Shown here: positions 39,301 to 50,816 of the stretch, in pieces
Layout: each line of letters begins with the position of its first letter
Numbering within the stretch: the stretch's first letter is position 1
From: Symbiodinium natans
Taxonomy: Eukaryota > Sar > Dinophyceae > Suessiales > Symbiodiniaceae
Direction of reading: 5' to 3'
Assembly: GCA_905221605.1 (NCBI GenBank)
Contig: CAJNDS010000025.1
Location: 114,501-178,500 of the forward strand
Length of the DNA stretch: 64,000 bases
The notes under the pieces: model-generated
What the model was told of the DNA's origin: nothing
The model's database searches: none
The model's input: the letters and a program-made list of their open reading frames with translations, nothing else
Translations under genes and position numbers: made by a program

Positions 39301-39689
39301 AGCTGACGACTACTGTAAACTTAAACGTTGGGCACCTAACATCCTCGACTACCTCTCAAGTGGCGGACCTTCCGCCTGAGCTCGTCATTCTCCAACGCAC
39401 GGAGCGACAAGGGGCCAAAGATCTGCATGCACGGGAAGTTTGGAGGGGCCGCAGGCTTGGGAATTCGGGGGCATGGAGCTGAGGCTGAGAGGCCCGAGAT
39501 GTATTGTATGTATATATATATATACATATTTACAATATCTAGATTTTTATAGTATACCATCATCATTTTTCCCATCCTAGATTCTTGTGGCCTGTGGAGT
39601 GCTGGAGCCACCCTCAGGAAATCCCTGCGGCCTCCTCTGGCACCGAAAACCTGCGCAGAGCGGTTGCAGTGTTGACAAAGCCCAAAGCC
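33360..39689. other. Intergenic desert
   Basis: No gene recognised. It holds the compound microsatellite at 35051-35168, an AT-rich stretch at about 37420-37610 with TA runs, a telomere-like patch near 39010-39050 and a TA run near 39508-39530. Confidence 0.45.
35051..35168. repeat. Compound microsatellite (AATA)n-(TA)n-(TTTA)n-(TG)n
   Basis: AATAAATAA units, a TATATATA run, TTTATTTATTTG units, then about ten TG dinucleotides. Confidence 0.85.
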
Positions 39690-39697
39690 ATCTTATG

Positions 39698-39798
39698 CTG
39701 GGATGTTCCCCCAAATACGAACAGTCCTTAAGAGGGATTAGAGTAGGGGGTACTATAATGCCTACTAAGGACTGTTAGTATAAGAGGGAACATCCCGA
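39698..39798. mobile_element. Fold-back MITE, copy 2 (101 bp)
   Basis: Terminal arms of about 31 bp start GGGATGTTCCC on both strands and match at 27 of 31 positions, ending in ACAGTCCTTA. Flanks are ATCTTATG (39690-39697) and ATCTTATT (39799-39806), an 8-bp duplication with one mismatch. Confidence 0.88.
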
Positions 39799-40334
39799 AT
39801 CTTATTCCTTACCAGCCGTCAAAGGTCCCTGGAATAGGCCAGAGCTCGAGGCAATTGAAGCAGCAGGTCTTCCGAGGTTGAAGTTGTCAAACATTCACAT
39901 CATGTCACGGAATTGCGTGTGACCTTGTGCATCATTGTGTGCCGCGAAACAAACAAGGATGTGCGAATGGCCTTCCAAGCGAGTAAACCCCGAGGGTCAT
40001 TAAACTAAGCCCGGCGCCTGGTCAGCAGTCTTTCGAAGAACTCCCCGCGGCAAACGGTGGCAAGGCGGCGGGCAAGCAAGCTTTTGGCCTTGCTGCTCTT
40101 CATCTCTTGTACCCTTACTCGAGTGCTCCATGACTTCGAAATCCACCCCGTCGTCCCCTCCCCGTAAGTATATGTGGTCCCCTCCCACCTCCCCGCCCGT
40201 TCTGAGTCGGAAGAGAGAAAAACTAAGCCGAAGGGAACCTAGGCGTCGGGGTTTAGGCTCTGGGGGGCCTCAGCCCACTGCCACCTCACCTAATCAGCTT
40301 CATCGGGGGAGGTGTGCTCTTCAGGGGGTATCTC

Positions 40335-40434
40335 TCGGGATGTTCCCCCTCATACTGACAGTCCTTAATCAGGATTACAATAGCGGGTTCAATAATCCCT
40401 ACTAAGGACTGTTAGTAGAAGGGGGAACATTCAA
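40335..40434. mobile_element. Fold-back MITE, copy 3 (100 bp)
   Basis: Starts TCGGGATGTTCCCCC and ends GGGGGAACATTCAA, with inner arms GACAGTCCTTAA and TAAGGACTGTTAGTA. It is flanked by the exact 8-bp duplication GGTATCTC at 40327-40334 and 40435-40442. Confidence 0.9.
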
Positions 40435-40758
40435 GGTATCTCGAACTTAAAGGAGACATCAGCCCCGCAAAGGGCCCACCCGAGAACAGGCCCCCGACAG
40501 TGCCCGGAGGCCCCAAAAGGAAGAGGTGCTCTCCACCTTGGCTCATCACTCCAAGGGGGGGCCCTTCTAGGGAATTTTAAGGCATGCTTGGGGTTCTTGG
40601 GGAGGATTTTGAGGGCATGGGGGGGAGGTGTTTCGGACTTCTTCTGGCGGTGGGGGTCTTCGGATTCTGTGGGGGGGGACGTTGCACCTGCTGCGCGAGG
40701 CCGTGCTTCACATTTGGAACTTTGGACTTGGATCGTGTCGTGAAAGTGCAGGCAACTT

Positions 40759-40858
40759 GGGAAACACCCCTTTTTCTAACAGTCTGAAGGATGAGTTATA
40801 GATCCCCCTAGTAACGTCCCTATTAAGGACTGTTAGTATAACGGGGAACACCCCAAGA
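40759..40858. mobile_element. Fold-back MITE, copy 4 (100 bp)
   Basis: Starts GGGAAACACCCC with arm CTAACAGTC, and ends TTAAGGACTGTTAGTATAAC followed by GGGGAACACCCC. Flanks are GGCAACTT (40751-40758) and GGCAACTC (40859-40866), an 8-bp duplication with one mismatch. Confidence 0.85.
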
Positions 40859-43800
40859 GGCAACTCAAAAGAGACCAAACACAAAGGATCATAGCATCTC
40901 GGAGCGCAGCTCAGGGCTGCCAAGAGAAGCAGCTTTGCCTGCTGTTGGCTCATGCAGCATCCCCAATCGCAGACAAATTGCAATTTAGCAAAGTACACAA
41001 CAAGTCCAAGGACTCCATTGGTAGTAAAAACATAATCAATGTATCCGAACTCAATCAAGCCATCTTAAGAGAATGAGAATGTTCTTGCTACTCCTCCCCG
41101 CTGCATTATCAATAACGCTGTCCAAGCCGTTCCCCTTTTTTCTCAAACGAACATCATCCTGGCCTAAGTACCCATGATCAGAAGAGCCTCCCTCAAACAA
41201 GATACTGTATGAATGCCGACCCCTGATCTCATCTAAAGAATCCATTCCAAGTCCCGCAATGATGTTGGCACAGCGACCCGGAAACCTGCCTACTCTGAAC
41301 TTCTAGTGCTGCCATCAACCTGCAGAAGCATCATTGCGCTGCAACCACAATCCACAAACATCCAGCAACCCCTTTCTAAGGACTCCTATGGGGAACCCCC
41401 CCCCCCCCCCCTGGAACAGCCCTAAACCCCGCAGGACCGAAACACCGCACCTCCACCGTCCGCTCGACCAGGCCTTCGGTCAGTGTCTCGTAGGCTTGAG
41501 ACCTGGTGCTGAGTAAGCTACCTACACAGGCTGGGCATTGAAGATTGGCGCCTGGCCCCAAGAAACCTTTGGAATGTCCACGTGTTGCTGTTGCCGGCAC
41601 GGGTAGGGCGAAATTTCATGATTAGGACATAGAGACTCTGGGCACGAATGTACTTGAGACACCTCCGGTCCCCCATCAAACCAAGAAAAATAGAAGGAAC
41701 CGTGCAATAGAACCACAGTGAGAGAAGGTATGCTCATGCCAGTGTTCTCGGCCGAAAAAGGTGCCAGCAGGCTGACCGGCCATGCAACCCACATTGGCAG
41801 GGAAGCTGAAAAATCGGTGGTGGATGGAGGGGCTGGGCCGGTTTCAAGACCTGCAGCTGCATGTTTCCACGCATTCCAGGTGAGGCTTTTTTTGAGACGA
41901 GCTCAGTACCGCTGCTGCAAGTTGTGAATTTCCAAAATTTGGGTCAATACAACTATACATACCTAATTCAATAGAACCCTTTTCAAGGGACTCGAAGCTC
42001 CCTAGTTTTCGGCAGTTGGCAAGATCAGCGTTTTTGGGCTAACGCCGTGGGCATGATGTACAAGGCCGGTTCTGAGGGCAGCACAATTTCTCGGCCAGCG
42101 GCGACTTCACTGCTTCCTTCCGCCAGCAAACTGGACCCGAACAACTGCATCGCTTCCAGAGATTGGGCCCCTGCGTGCCTTCACAGCATCCGCTGGCGGG
42201 GCGGATGGTGTGCTCTTCTTCTTCAGCCTCAGGAATGGCAAGAACATGCCCCAATGCAATGCCAGAGCTTGCACGTTCGTGAACGCGCCTTGCGGTGTAC
42301 ATCACAAATGCCGCTGCTCAACTCAACACCTTCATTGCCCAAGTCTACCCTCATCGGTCATGTAAGCAGAGGCTTGCCGTGGGCCCCCACCTTTTCTGGG
42401 AACCTGTACCTTCGAAGCCCGGCTCTACAATGCTCTACAAATGAAAGCAGAGCTCCACTCCGCAAGACAAAGATGTCGAAGCAACCCTCATTGCAGTAAA
42501 ACGAAACAAGACAACTAGTCGGAAAATGAACTTAGGTGCGTCGGCTACTGTCCTGTGTCTCAAGTGCTGCCCAGAAAATCCGCCTAGCCACGAGCATTGA
42601 AGATGAGAAGACCGACCCATCCACTCAATGCACTCCCCTGAGTCCTCCCACTCGGCGAGCTGATTCGCCGCCTTAGCAGATCACAGGACATGCTTGGCAG
42701 CTTGGGTTCTCTTTACTCGGCACAGTCTTTTTGGGGGTTGCTATTTAAGCATCAAGTCACAATGTCAGGATCGCAATGCTTCCCAGGGTCCTAGACCCGC
42801 GAGCAGCGTACTTGACTGTGGTTCGCGCAGCAGGCAAAACTGAACACGCTGCCAAGGCTGCAGGCATTCAAGCGCACGACCGCCAAAGCACCATTCCTCA
42901 CAAAGGATGCGAAGGCTCGGCAGTGCGTGGTGCAACATTTGGCGCTAGTCACACGTGGTCCTGGAGCTAGCGCCTAGGTAGCATCATCAAGCATGAAAGA
43001 AGAACCCTTTAACTCCTGGCTTAACTTAGCATTTGTAAAGAGGATGCTAGCGGAAGGTGCACAAGCTCGAGAAGTTGAAGATGGACAAAAGACAGATACG
43101 ACATTGATCTGCCTTGCACTTGGCAGCGTGTGAGCGTGTCAAGGTTGCATCGGTATGGGGTCTAGGGCCTAGAGGGTCCAGTGATAATGAATGCAATGTG
43201 TCCGCTGCTCTGGAGCAGTGCCACCGAAATCCCAGAATGGTCTTCGGAATGTGTCAGTAAGTATCTGGCAGTGTCTGCAACACCCGTCGGCGTACTTCTT
43301 CACGATCTTGCTCGAAGTGGTCGAGCCTCTCTGCATGAGGGTTATCCGGACGCCTAGCCAGAGCCTTTCATGTCTCCTTTCTCGATCCTACAAAAACAAC
43401 ATTTGGAATTCCCAATCTGTTCCGCTCTGCGACCAGGTCTGCAAAGCCCAGCTAACCTCTCAGCTAACTCTTTCTAACAACATCAAGGTGCAGCCAATGC
43501 GATTCACCTTGATCTTCTTTCCTCGGCTCAAGCGAAAGGCTCATCAGTTGAGGGCCCTTCACATTGTCGGGCAGGGCAAACAATTTGGAGCGGGCATGTG
43601 CGGCATGAATGACTGCCAAGTCCGTTCACAAATTCCTCAAAAAACGAAAACAATGCTTGAGGCCACCGCCAAACAAACACCACCCCCCCCTCACATTTTT
43701 TCAACGCGAAGTGATGGACATTGACATGAGTTCTGACTTCTTGAGCCATCCGGAAGGCATCTGGAACAGACCAGAATCTGGTCTCCCCCCTTTCCCAAAC

Positions 43801-43880
43801 CCACACCCAACAACCTGACATGCAACTTTCCCCTTGGCAGCCGCAATCTCCTGCAAAAGATTCCCGGACCCTCAGCAGGA

Positions 43881-43924
43881 CTCTGGGAACTCTGGGAACT
43901 CTGGGAACTCTGGGAACTCTGGGA
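43881..43924. repeat. 9-bp tandem repeat CTCTGGGAA
   Basis: Nearly five perfect units. On the minus strand they read as a repeating Arg-Val-Pro or Gln-Ser-Ser peptide, which makes surrounding open frames look longer than they deserve. Confidence 0.85.
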
Positions 43925-44876
43925 GGCCCTCGCGAAACCGGAGAAGGTTCTGGGAAGTTCGCACGCGCTTGTGTGCGCACTACAATTAGGGCTTAGGATG
44001 CGACTGCAATTTAAGAGCTGCGACATCGCTCAAGACTCAAGAGCCCGAGTCTTCTTCATCACTTCCCTATACAGTACTTTGGGGTAATGGTGTGCATCGA
44101 AGGCAAAGCTAAGGCAAGGTTTGAAGACCCGTCATTCCCGATGCCTGAAAGCCAATCAAGCCTTGCTCGCACAAAAGAATGGCACCGTGCGGCCGAGCAT
44201 CAGCAGGGCCAAGAGAAGATGAGCAGGCTCCACTGCCTGTGGTCTTGGTCTTGCGGTACCACGAACTTCAACGAACTTCGAAAGATCGAGATCGTTGCAA
44301 TTGGATCCACAATGATCCACATCAAACTGCACGACCAAAGCCTGGTGGCCCAACTGCTTCTTCTCCTCCTCGGCGAACCGCACCACGCGGCGCGTCATCG
44401 GACTTGGCGGAGCCGACTTCGTTGTATAGGTTTGGCGGGATTTTGCACTTCATGGAAGGAGACGTGGGGACGTGAGAGGAGGAAGAAGGAGCAGCCAGAG
44501 CAACCGGACGACGTAAGCTGAAATAGTGCAGCCGGAGCTGATTCTTCAGGCTTGGGAGCATAAGGGCAGGTGAAGGCGGAGGAACCAAAGCAAGTACCCA
44601 GACATCACAACTCCAAAAAAATTGGGTCGCAGGATGCCAAGGCCTAAAACTTGAACGTTTCAACAAGCCTGAGAAGTGATCTGCAAGCCCCAAGGAATTG
44701 AATCTTGGGGGCCCTCCAAGAGAGCCACCGAAGATCAACATCCCAAACCCGTAATTCACGGGCGCCGGACGTGAACAATATGGGTCCGCTGCTCGGGGGC
44801 GCCCCTGCTCAGAATGAAAAGTGCCACATCCTTGTGCCACTACATTGCGTTGCCCGGTCAGCCGCTGCAATGCTGC

Positions 44877-44907
44877 ACACAAACACAAACACGAACACAA
44901 ACACAAC
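44877..44907. repeat. CACAAA tandem repeat
   Basis: About five 6-bp units ACACAA with one ACACGA variant. Confidence 0.8.
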
Positions 44908-45255
44908 GCTCTTCCTCCGGTGTCCCGGATGCTCCGTGGTATGGATTTGTTACTTGCGCCATACGGTTTATGCCGGTACGTGTTAATGGCTACGTCTATA
45001 TGACAACTGGCCTCTTTACACCCTCACTGGCCTCCAGAGCCGCCAGCTCGCTGCGCCACCTCGGAGGATGGTGCAGGGCCCAGGCTCCTTTAGCCACTTC
45101 AGATTCTGTCGGGAGGGCCTGAATTGGCCACGTACCTTTGTGCAAGGCGGGCTAGCAAAGCTGAGAGGGGAGCTCGATTACATGCCTGAGCCTGCGCGGT
45201 ACCCATCTTTCAGCAAGCCGGCATGTGCGCGTGGCAGGAAGAGATGTGAGCAGGC

Positions 45256-45257
<2 letters not shown>

Positions 45258-45306
<49 letters not shown>

Positions 45307-45310
45307 GAGA
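45258..45310 (+). repeat. (GA)n microsatellite
   Basis: About 26 GA dinucleotides with one GAGG interruption near 45295. It produces an artificial Arg-Glu frame on the plus strand and a Ser-Leu frame on the minus strand. Confidence 0.9.
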
Positions 45311-45659
45311 CATGGAAAGGAGAGGGAGAGAAGGAAGCAGCGCCAAGGACAGAGATCGAGACGAAGGGGAAGAGGGTGGGGGCCGATGACCGATGTAGCT
45401 ACAGCGAACATATTGTCCATGCCTCAGTCGCTGAGGTCGCAGCATAGGCAGCCACAGCAGAAGCTTCGATACCTGAAAGAAGGCCGAGGCACAAGGGTTG
45501 ACACTCTTCGGAACCCTCGGTGCGACTGAGTGACTCATTTCCCCTTTGTTTCAGAGCCTACAGTGTGGCTGATGCCTTTCCTGACGTCCCGCAGCATGGA
45601 AGCCAACGCCTATTCAAATGAACAGCAGCAAACTAACACGGATGCGAGAGCAGTATGCC

Positions 45660-45868
45660 ATTAATAGAGATTATCATAGGGGGTACCATAATCCAGATTA
45701 AGGACTGTTAGTATTGGAGGAGGGTACCCCTACTATAATCCCGATTACGGACTGTTAGTAACTATTGTAATACGGGGTACTATAATCCCTACTAAGGACT
45801 GCTAGGATTTTATGAGGGTGGTACTACATCCCAGTCAGGACTCCTAGTCGCAAGGGGGAACGTCCCAA
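45660..45868. mobile_element. Fold-back MITE, copy 5, internally expanded (209 bp)
   Basis: The family core, GGTACTATAATCCC then AAGGACTGTTAGTA, occurs about four times in tandem with divergence, and the copy ends GGGGGAACGTCCCAA. It is flanked by the exact 8-bp repeat AGTATGCC at 45652-45659 and 45869-45876. The left terminal repeat is not recognisable. Confidence 0.8.
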
Positions 45869-46011
45869 AGTATGCCCCACCTGGAAATGCAGCGCTCCTG
45901 GTGGCCTGTCCATTCTCAGCTGTGGGTCAGGGCAGTACTAGTGAGAGATTGTCCGTTTATCTTCGCTCCCGCATAGCTGGCCGAACCGCAGGCAGGGATG
46001 ATAATACTGTC

Positions 46012-46040
46012 CGTTTAGGGTTGAGGGTTTAGGGTTAGGT
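46012..46040. repeat. Telomere-like TTTAGGG tract
   Basis: Four units of TTTAGGG/TTGAGGG type. Confidence 0.7.
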
Positions 46041-46169
46041 CTTCGGCACCCCCCTGTGCTGGCTTCTTGTTGGATTCTCCCTGTCTCTTCGCGTTGTTCT
46101 TATGATTCCTTTCTATTCTGACTGTTCTTATTGCGTGTATTGCTCTTACAGTGTTGTTTGCATTGTTCA

Positions 46170-46188
46170 TATATATATATATATATAC
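46170..46188. repeat. (TA)n microsatellite
   Basis: A run of about nine TA dinucleotides. Confidence 0.85.
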
Positions 46189-47340
46189 GTTCATATTGTT
46201 TGTTGCTGCTACAAGTATTGCAGGTCGAGTACCTCAGGGTAGAGATGCTGCTGGATGTTGCTGGGTTGCTCGGCCTCTGCGGACCACACAGGGGGAACTA
46301 TGCAGAGTGAACGAGTGAATGGGAGGACGCATCGCCGAGCCAAAGTAAAACAGCAGGCCACATGCACTCAAGTCTCTGAGTATGGATAAAAGGTTTCTGG
46401 GTGTCTGAGAGCCCTTCCCATGTTTCAAGAGCCTTCCTACAACCAGTCTAAAAACCAGCACCCAAAACCCAACTCAGTGAAGCCTTGGAAGCAGCCACAT
46501 GCAAATCCAACATAAAATGCATAAACCAAACTTCGAACGTCGGAATGTCTAAGCAACACACCGAAGGCCAGCCCCAAACAGAGCTCAGCCCAAGCCCTGC
46601 AGCTAAAGCTCGGCCTCGGCACCTGGGCTGTCCTCCGTGGCGGCGGTCAGGAGGCCTAGCCTGGGCGTGATTTCCGAGTTCAGCTATTTAGGGTGAAGGA
46701 GTTTAGGGCCAGCTGGGGTGCAGGAGCCGGGGACTATCGACTGGCCATGTCCAGCAATGTTCATACTTTTCAAGGCTTGCCGAGGTTTGTGGGACTTGCC
46801 GACTTTGTGGGATTGAAACCCCCGCGACTGAGGGCCGGGCAGTAGCGCCTCAGTCCCAACCTGCCTCGGAGCCGGCTTCAAGGCGTTCCAAATCAAGAGC
46901 TGCTAAGTACGCTCGGCTTAAAACGGAAGCCAGGAGACTGGATCGAGGCCTGTCGCTAGGTATGGAATGTATGGAGAGGCATCGGTCGAGCCCGCAACGA
47001 ATGGTGCAAGGTTCGGTAGGGTAACGTGACAACTTTTTGCACTTAAGTGCAGGAGTCCACAGCCGGTGCGATGACGAATTCAGGCTGAATGCGGCACAAC
47101 ACTTTTCATTAACAGAATCCAAGGGTATCCAAGGCCCCTACGCCTAAGCCGGAAACGCACAAACTGCACAACTTGGAACGCAGGAGCTGAAGGAAAATAA
47201 GCCCCACGGCCTCAGGGGTGGAAGCTAAAATTCTGGCAATCCTGAACTGGGCTGTCACTTGTAATTCCAAGCAAGCGGCGCTTGCTTCAGCTCTTTCGCC
47301 TTCCTTTCAGCCTCTGCACGAGGATGGGCCCAATCGCTTC

Positions 47341-47352
47341 TTTTGGCTCAAG
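47341..47352 (+). other. 12-nt match to the 3' end of the dinoflagellate spliced leader
   Basis: TTTTGGCTCAAG equals the last 12 nt of the conserved dinoflagellate spliced leader (which ends ...GCCATTTTGGCTCAAG). The match stops before the preceding A. Downstream, at about 47426, an ATG opens a frame of roughly 28 codons. It may be a relic of a reinserted trans-spliced transcript, or chance. Confidence 0.3.
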
Positions 47353-48219
47353 CGCTTGATGCCGGGTTCCATAAATTAAGTCGGCCATAGAGGTCATCCT
47401 CCCCCCCTGCCTGGCTGAGAACAACGATGAGGTCGTCACTGAAGGAGGCCTTACTTGTGGATAGGGCCGCTTGCAACTTCAAGTCTCAAAGAGGTGAGCA
47501 AGGTGAGACAATGTGATCGGCGGCTTTAGGGGATCAAGGCATTAGGTGTCCGCATGGTTCCGCCGTGCTTCAGAGGCAGGTGCTTGGCAAATGTCAGCAA
47601 TCATTCCAGGGCTGCTGCCCTTTCCAAACATACCGAACATCGAGTTCTCCCGCAGAAGTGCAAGCAAGATGTCGCGATGCGTTTGAGATGTAATATGTCT
47701 ATACTATTCTTGAGCTGCCGCTGTAGACAGGACTTCGCTTGCCATGCAGTCTTGACGTGCCCTCCGGCACCAATTCAGCTCCCTCGAGCCCTTCACTCTC
47801 ATATACGGATCACATGTCACATGGCTTGTGCCCTTCCTGCCTGCAACGCCTGGGACTGTCCGTGAAACGAAGCCCGACGGCTCAGTCGACTAAGTCGACC
47901 GTCAACCGGAAGCCAGGGAGAAACCCGAAGCCCAGCAACCCTCAAGGCGGCTGAGCTTCGTAGTCTGGCTTCGCCTCCTCCTCCCTGGCTTTGGCCGCAA
48001 GCACCACCAGCGGCCGCCTCGCGTTTATGTCTCTTACTGGAGTGGAGCCTTTCTTCGGTCTTGGAGTGTCTGAACCTTCATGAAGACATGAAGACAGAGG
48101 TGTTGCGGCTCTTGGCACGTCTCGTGCAAGGCCAAGCAAAGACTGTGCGTCAGACTGCTGGTTTCTAGCTACTTGGGGCTCACTTCGATTGGGAGAAAGG
48201 TCTCTCGCCAGGCCAGGGG

Positions 48220-48517
48220 CCGCGCAGGCCCGTACGGGTTCGTACGGGCCTGCGCGGGCCGTACGGGCTTAGGGGCTTTACGGGCCTTACGGGCTCTACG
48301 GGCTCTACGGGCCTTGGGGGCCTTAAGGACCGTACGGGCTTTACGCGCTTTATGGGACCGTATGGGCTCTACGGGCTCTACGGTCCTTACGGGCCTTACG
48401 GGCCCTACGGGCTCATACGGGCTCTTACGGGCCGTGCGGCTCTGTGGGCGCCTACGGGCTCCTACGGCCTGTACGGCCTCTGCGGGCTCTACGGTCCCTA
48501 CGGGCCCTGTACGGGCA
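48220..48517. repeat. TACGGGCYY minisatellite with a 17-bp hairpin at its left edge
   Basis: About 30 imperfect 9-10-bp units of TACGGGCTC / TACGGGCCT type. At the left edge, 48220-48236 and 48241-48257 are perfect inverted repeats around a GGTT loop. The array is open in more than one plus-strand frame (Ala-Leu-Arg or Gly-Leu-Tyr/Gly-Pro-Tyr repeats); I do not regard these as genes. Confidence 0.85.
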
Positions 48518-50706
48518 CATGGCTCGGGCCTGGTTAAGGACCTTGCTCGAGATTGGAACCTCCACTCTTATCTCAGGACTGCTGGCTGTTTAATACAGCC
48601 TGCATGCTGAAATTCGTGCAAAGAGGGACTTCTTACAGGGATCTCGAGGAGGAGCCAAATCTTCAACGAGATCCGATCCTGAGATTAAAGGCCCCAAATC
48701 ATCCCCAAGCCTCTCCAGCCCAAAAGCCTTCTACTCTGCAGCAACCAAGTCCATCACCCTGCTCTTTGCACTCTTTCCCAACTACTGGCACCTTCGCTTC
48801 CATCGCCATCGGCTAGAGACGCTTGCCTCCTGCGACAGGGCTTGTAGCGCAAGACTTCCTAATAGCAATGGAAACCGTACACACGAAGTAAAAACATGAC
48901 TGAGTGCTGAGTATTTATTTCTATGTACTGGCTATTCACTACGAATTACTACCTACAAATTCCTCACCGCTAAATCCTATGTGCTAGCTAGTTGAGTACC
49001 ACATACGAGTATGAAGATAAGTGCATATAAGAACGAAGTACTCAGAAAGACCCTAACAAATACGATTATATAATTTCTAACTAACTGCTAAAGACTACAA
49101 ACTAATGAGACTCGGACAAATGGTAATGACACGCCATGGCAATCGCAATCGCAACTAGCAATCGCAATTTTCAAAGGTAATAACTCCAGCGATACCAGTG
49201 CTCATCGCAACCTTAGTAGCAAGAAAATAATAACAATAGCAATTAGAAGCAATGCTCGTAAGAGCAACAATAAAGTATTATCTTTGTCTTTGGATCTCGG
49301 CTCGACCACTGGATGCGTAAGTGCCCCTGTGGGCCTGGCCTGCGGCTATTGAGAGGACCTTGAGACCAACAACGAACTTTGTACCGGTGGGAACAAACGA
49401 ACAAACGAAGGGCTCTTGCACAGGTTCTCAATCCCAGAGAACTCTAAAGTCCCTAAAGCTGAGGAAGGTCCTTCTTTCCCCTGCTCAACTCCATTCAAAG
49501 CCTCCCCCGAACTGCCCCAATTGCAGGCCCTCGCACAGCTTTTTCGGCCGCCAGGCAGCTCATCCGAGCCCCTCCACACCTTGGTTGTTCTGCGAGCACA
49601 AGGATGTGTTGGCATGTGTTGCTTCTGTAGTTCCACGGAGCTTCAAGCCTTCTGGACTTCTGGGGCCTACGGCTAAAGCTTCTTGCGCTGCACATCTCCT
49701 GAAAACCAAGCTACGCCGGAGCAGCTCTGCCACGGCTGCCGCGCTGAGCTTTGGAATTCGGTGCAGGCTGAAGACGCCCTTGTTGTTGAGGCCTCAGTCG
49801 AGAAACTGGGTCTAGGATGCGCTTTTTGCATACACAAGTTCAGAAGTTCAGATCATGCCATGGTCTTCACTGGTGCTTTGGGTTAGGCCACTCGAGGGGA
49901 CTTTCGCGGATTCACCGAAGCCTGGCCCCGCAGCTGAAAACCCGCCCTGACAGCAAGAGCTGCGTAGCCTCGGGGCCGATGTTGCTCGTCGCTCCTTGGG
50001 TGGAGGGGCTTAAGAATCTTCAATGTGGAGGGCTCTTGAACAATTCATTCATGTAGGGGTTTGAAAATTCATTCATGTAGGGGCCTGGCATCGAGGATTG
50101 AAGGCGTTTATTCAGGACATGCATTCGTTGTCCGTTTGCGAATTTAAATGCGGGGTGTGAGGGTCCTAGCAGTCCTAGCGAGTAAGGCTCCAAGGTCAAA
50201 AGAGACAGCATGTCGGTCTGCCTATGCTGTACCTCGTGCAAGTCACACCCCGCCATTGTGCTACACATGAAGAAGCCGATGGGTAGGCATTCTGTCAATG
50301 TAGCTCACCGCCACCTCACCGCCACTCACCTGACCTAGCTTGGACATGGCAGGTGCGACTGATGGCCTGAGGCTAGATAAACGAGCCCGCCGAAAAAAGC
50401 AGATCAAAGGTACTACATCCTTCCATTATGAGGAAAGTCGCTCCGCTAGCAATGGCAGGGAGGAGTGCCAAGCAAAGCCCACGGAACAGATCTGCAGGGA
50501 TTCACGCCCTCATGTGCCTGCCTCAGAATTGGATCCTTGTCGGATTTGTGGGGGTCTTTTGTCTCCAGTTGCTTGAATGTAGTCATGTAGTCAGGGGGTC
50601 GAAGAGTTGCACCTTTGGACTCGTGAAGGACCTTACAGTTTTCGGACCCAGGCGCACGCTGCGGTCAATGGGAATGTCGGCGAACTGCCACAAGGAGATG
50701 CCTCCC
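48518..50706. other. Intergenic; AT-rich island
   Basis: No gene recognised. 48880-49270 is AT-rich with short GCAATC/AATAAC repeats; the remainder is unremarkable. Confidence 0.45.
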
Positions 50707-50712
50707 ACAAAT

Positions 50713-50816
50713 CTTATTGTTGATTAGTAGGGAATGGGATGAGGTGCCCTATAAAATCCCTTAAAGGGAATAGATAGGGCCCCTAATTCCCTCATTCCCT
50801 GCTAACCAACAGTAAG
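50713..50816. mobile_element. Second fold-back MITE type (104 bp)
   Basis: Almost the whole sequence is an imperfect palindrome. Its ends read CTTATTGTTGATTAG and, on the other strand, CTTACTGTTGGTTAG, with arms of about 50 nt sharing AGGGAATG and CCCTAT. It is flanked by the exact 6-bp repeat ACAAAT at 50707-50712 and 50817-50822. Sequence and duplication length differ from the 8-bp-duplication family. Confidence 0.75.

Larger units (their letters stand above)
39807..45651. other. Intergenic, with MITE copies 3 and 4
   Basis: No gene recognised outside the repeats. A minus-strand frame near 44270-44398 (FAEEEKKQLGHQALVVQFDV...) is protein-like but has no recognisable family. Poly-C occurs at about 41397-41411. 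Tandem repeats are listed separately. Confidence 0.45.
45877..48219. other. Intergenic with telomere-like tract and TA repeat
   Basis: No gene recognised. It holds TTTAGGG-type units at 46012-46040, a TA run at 46170-46188 and the 12-nt match to the dinoflagellate spliced leader at 47341-47352. Confidence 0.45.

Noticed and set aside
39690-40866. CRISPR-like spaced repeats
   Set aside because: The repeated units are fold-back elements each with its own 8-bp flanking duplication, not identical repeats with uniform spacers, and the genome is eukaryotic.
43528-44026. Minus-strand frames with repeating Arg-Val-Pro or Gln-Ser-Ser
   Set aside because: The repeats come from the 9-bp CTCTGGGAA tandem array, and no domain surrounds them.
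44156-44398. Minus-strand frame FAEEEKKQLGHQALVVQFDV
   Set aside because: Acidic and protein-like over about 50 residues, but there is no recognisable family or splice support; left as a note in the region entry.
45068-45538. Open frames of about 130-150 codons on both strands
   Set aside because: Both are carried by the GA microsatellite and read Arg-Glu or Ser-Leu repeats; the flanks have no protein character.
48173-48610. Long plus-strand open frames with Ala-Leu-Arg or Gly-Pro-Tyr repeats
   Set aside because: They are the translation of the TACGGGCYY minisatellite; its codon-like periodicity keeps several frames open without any sign of selection on protein.
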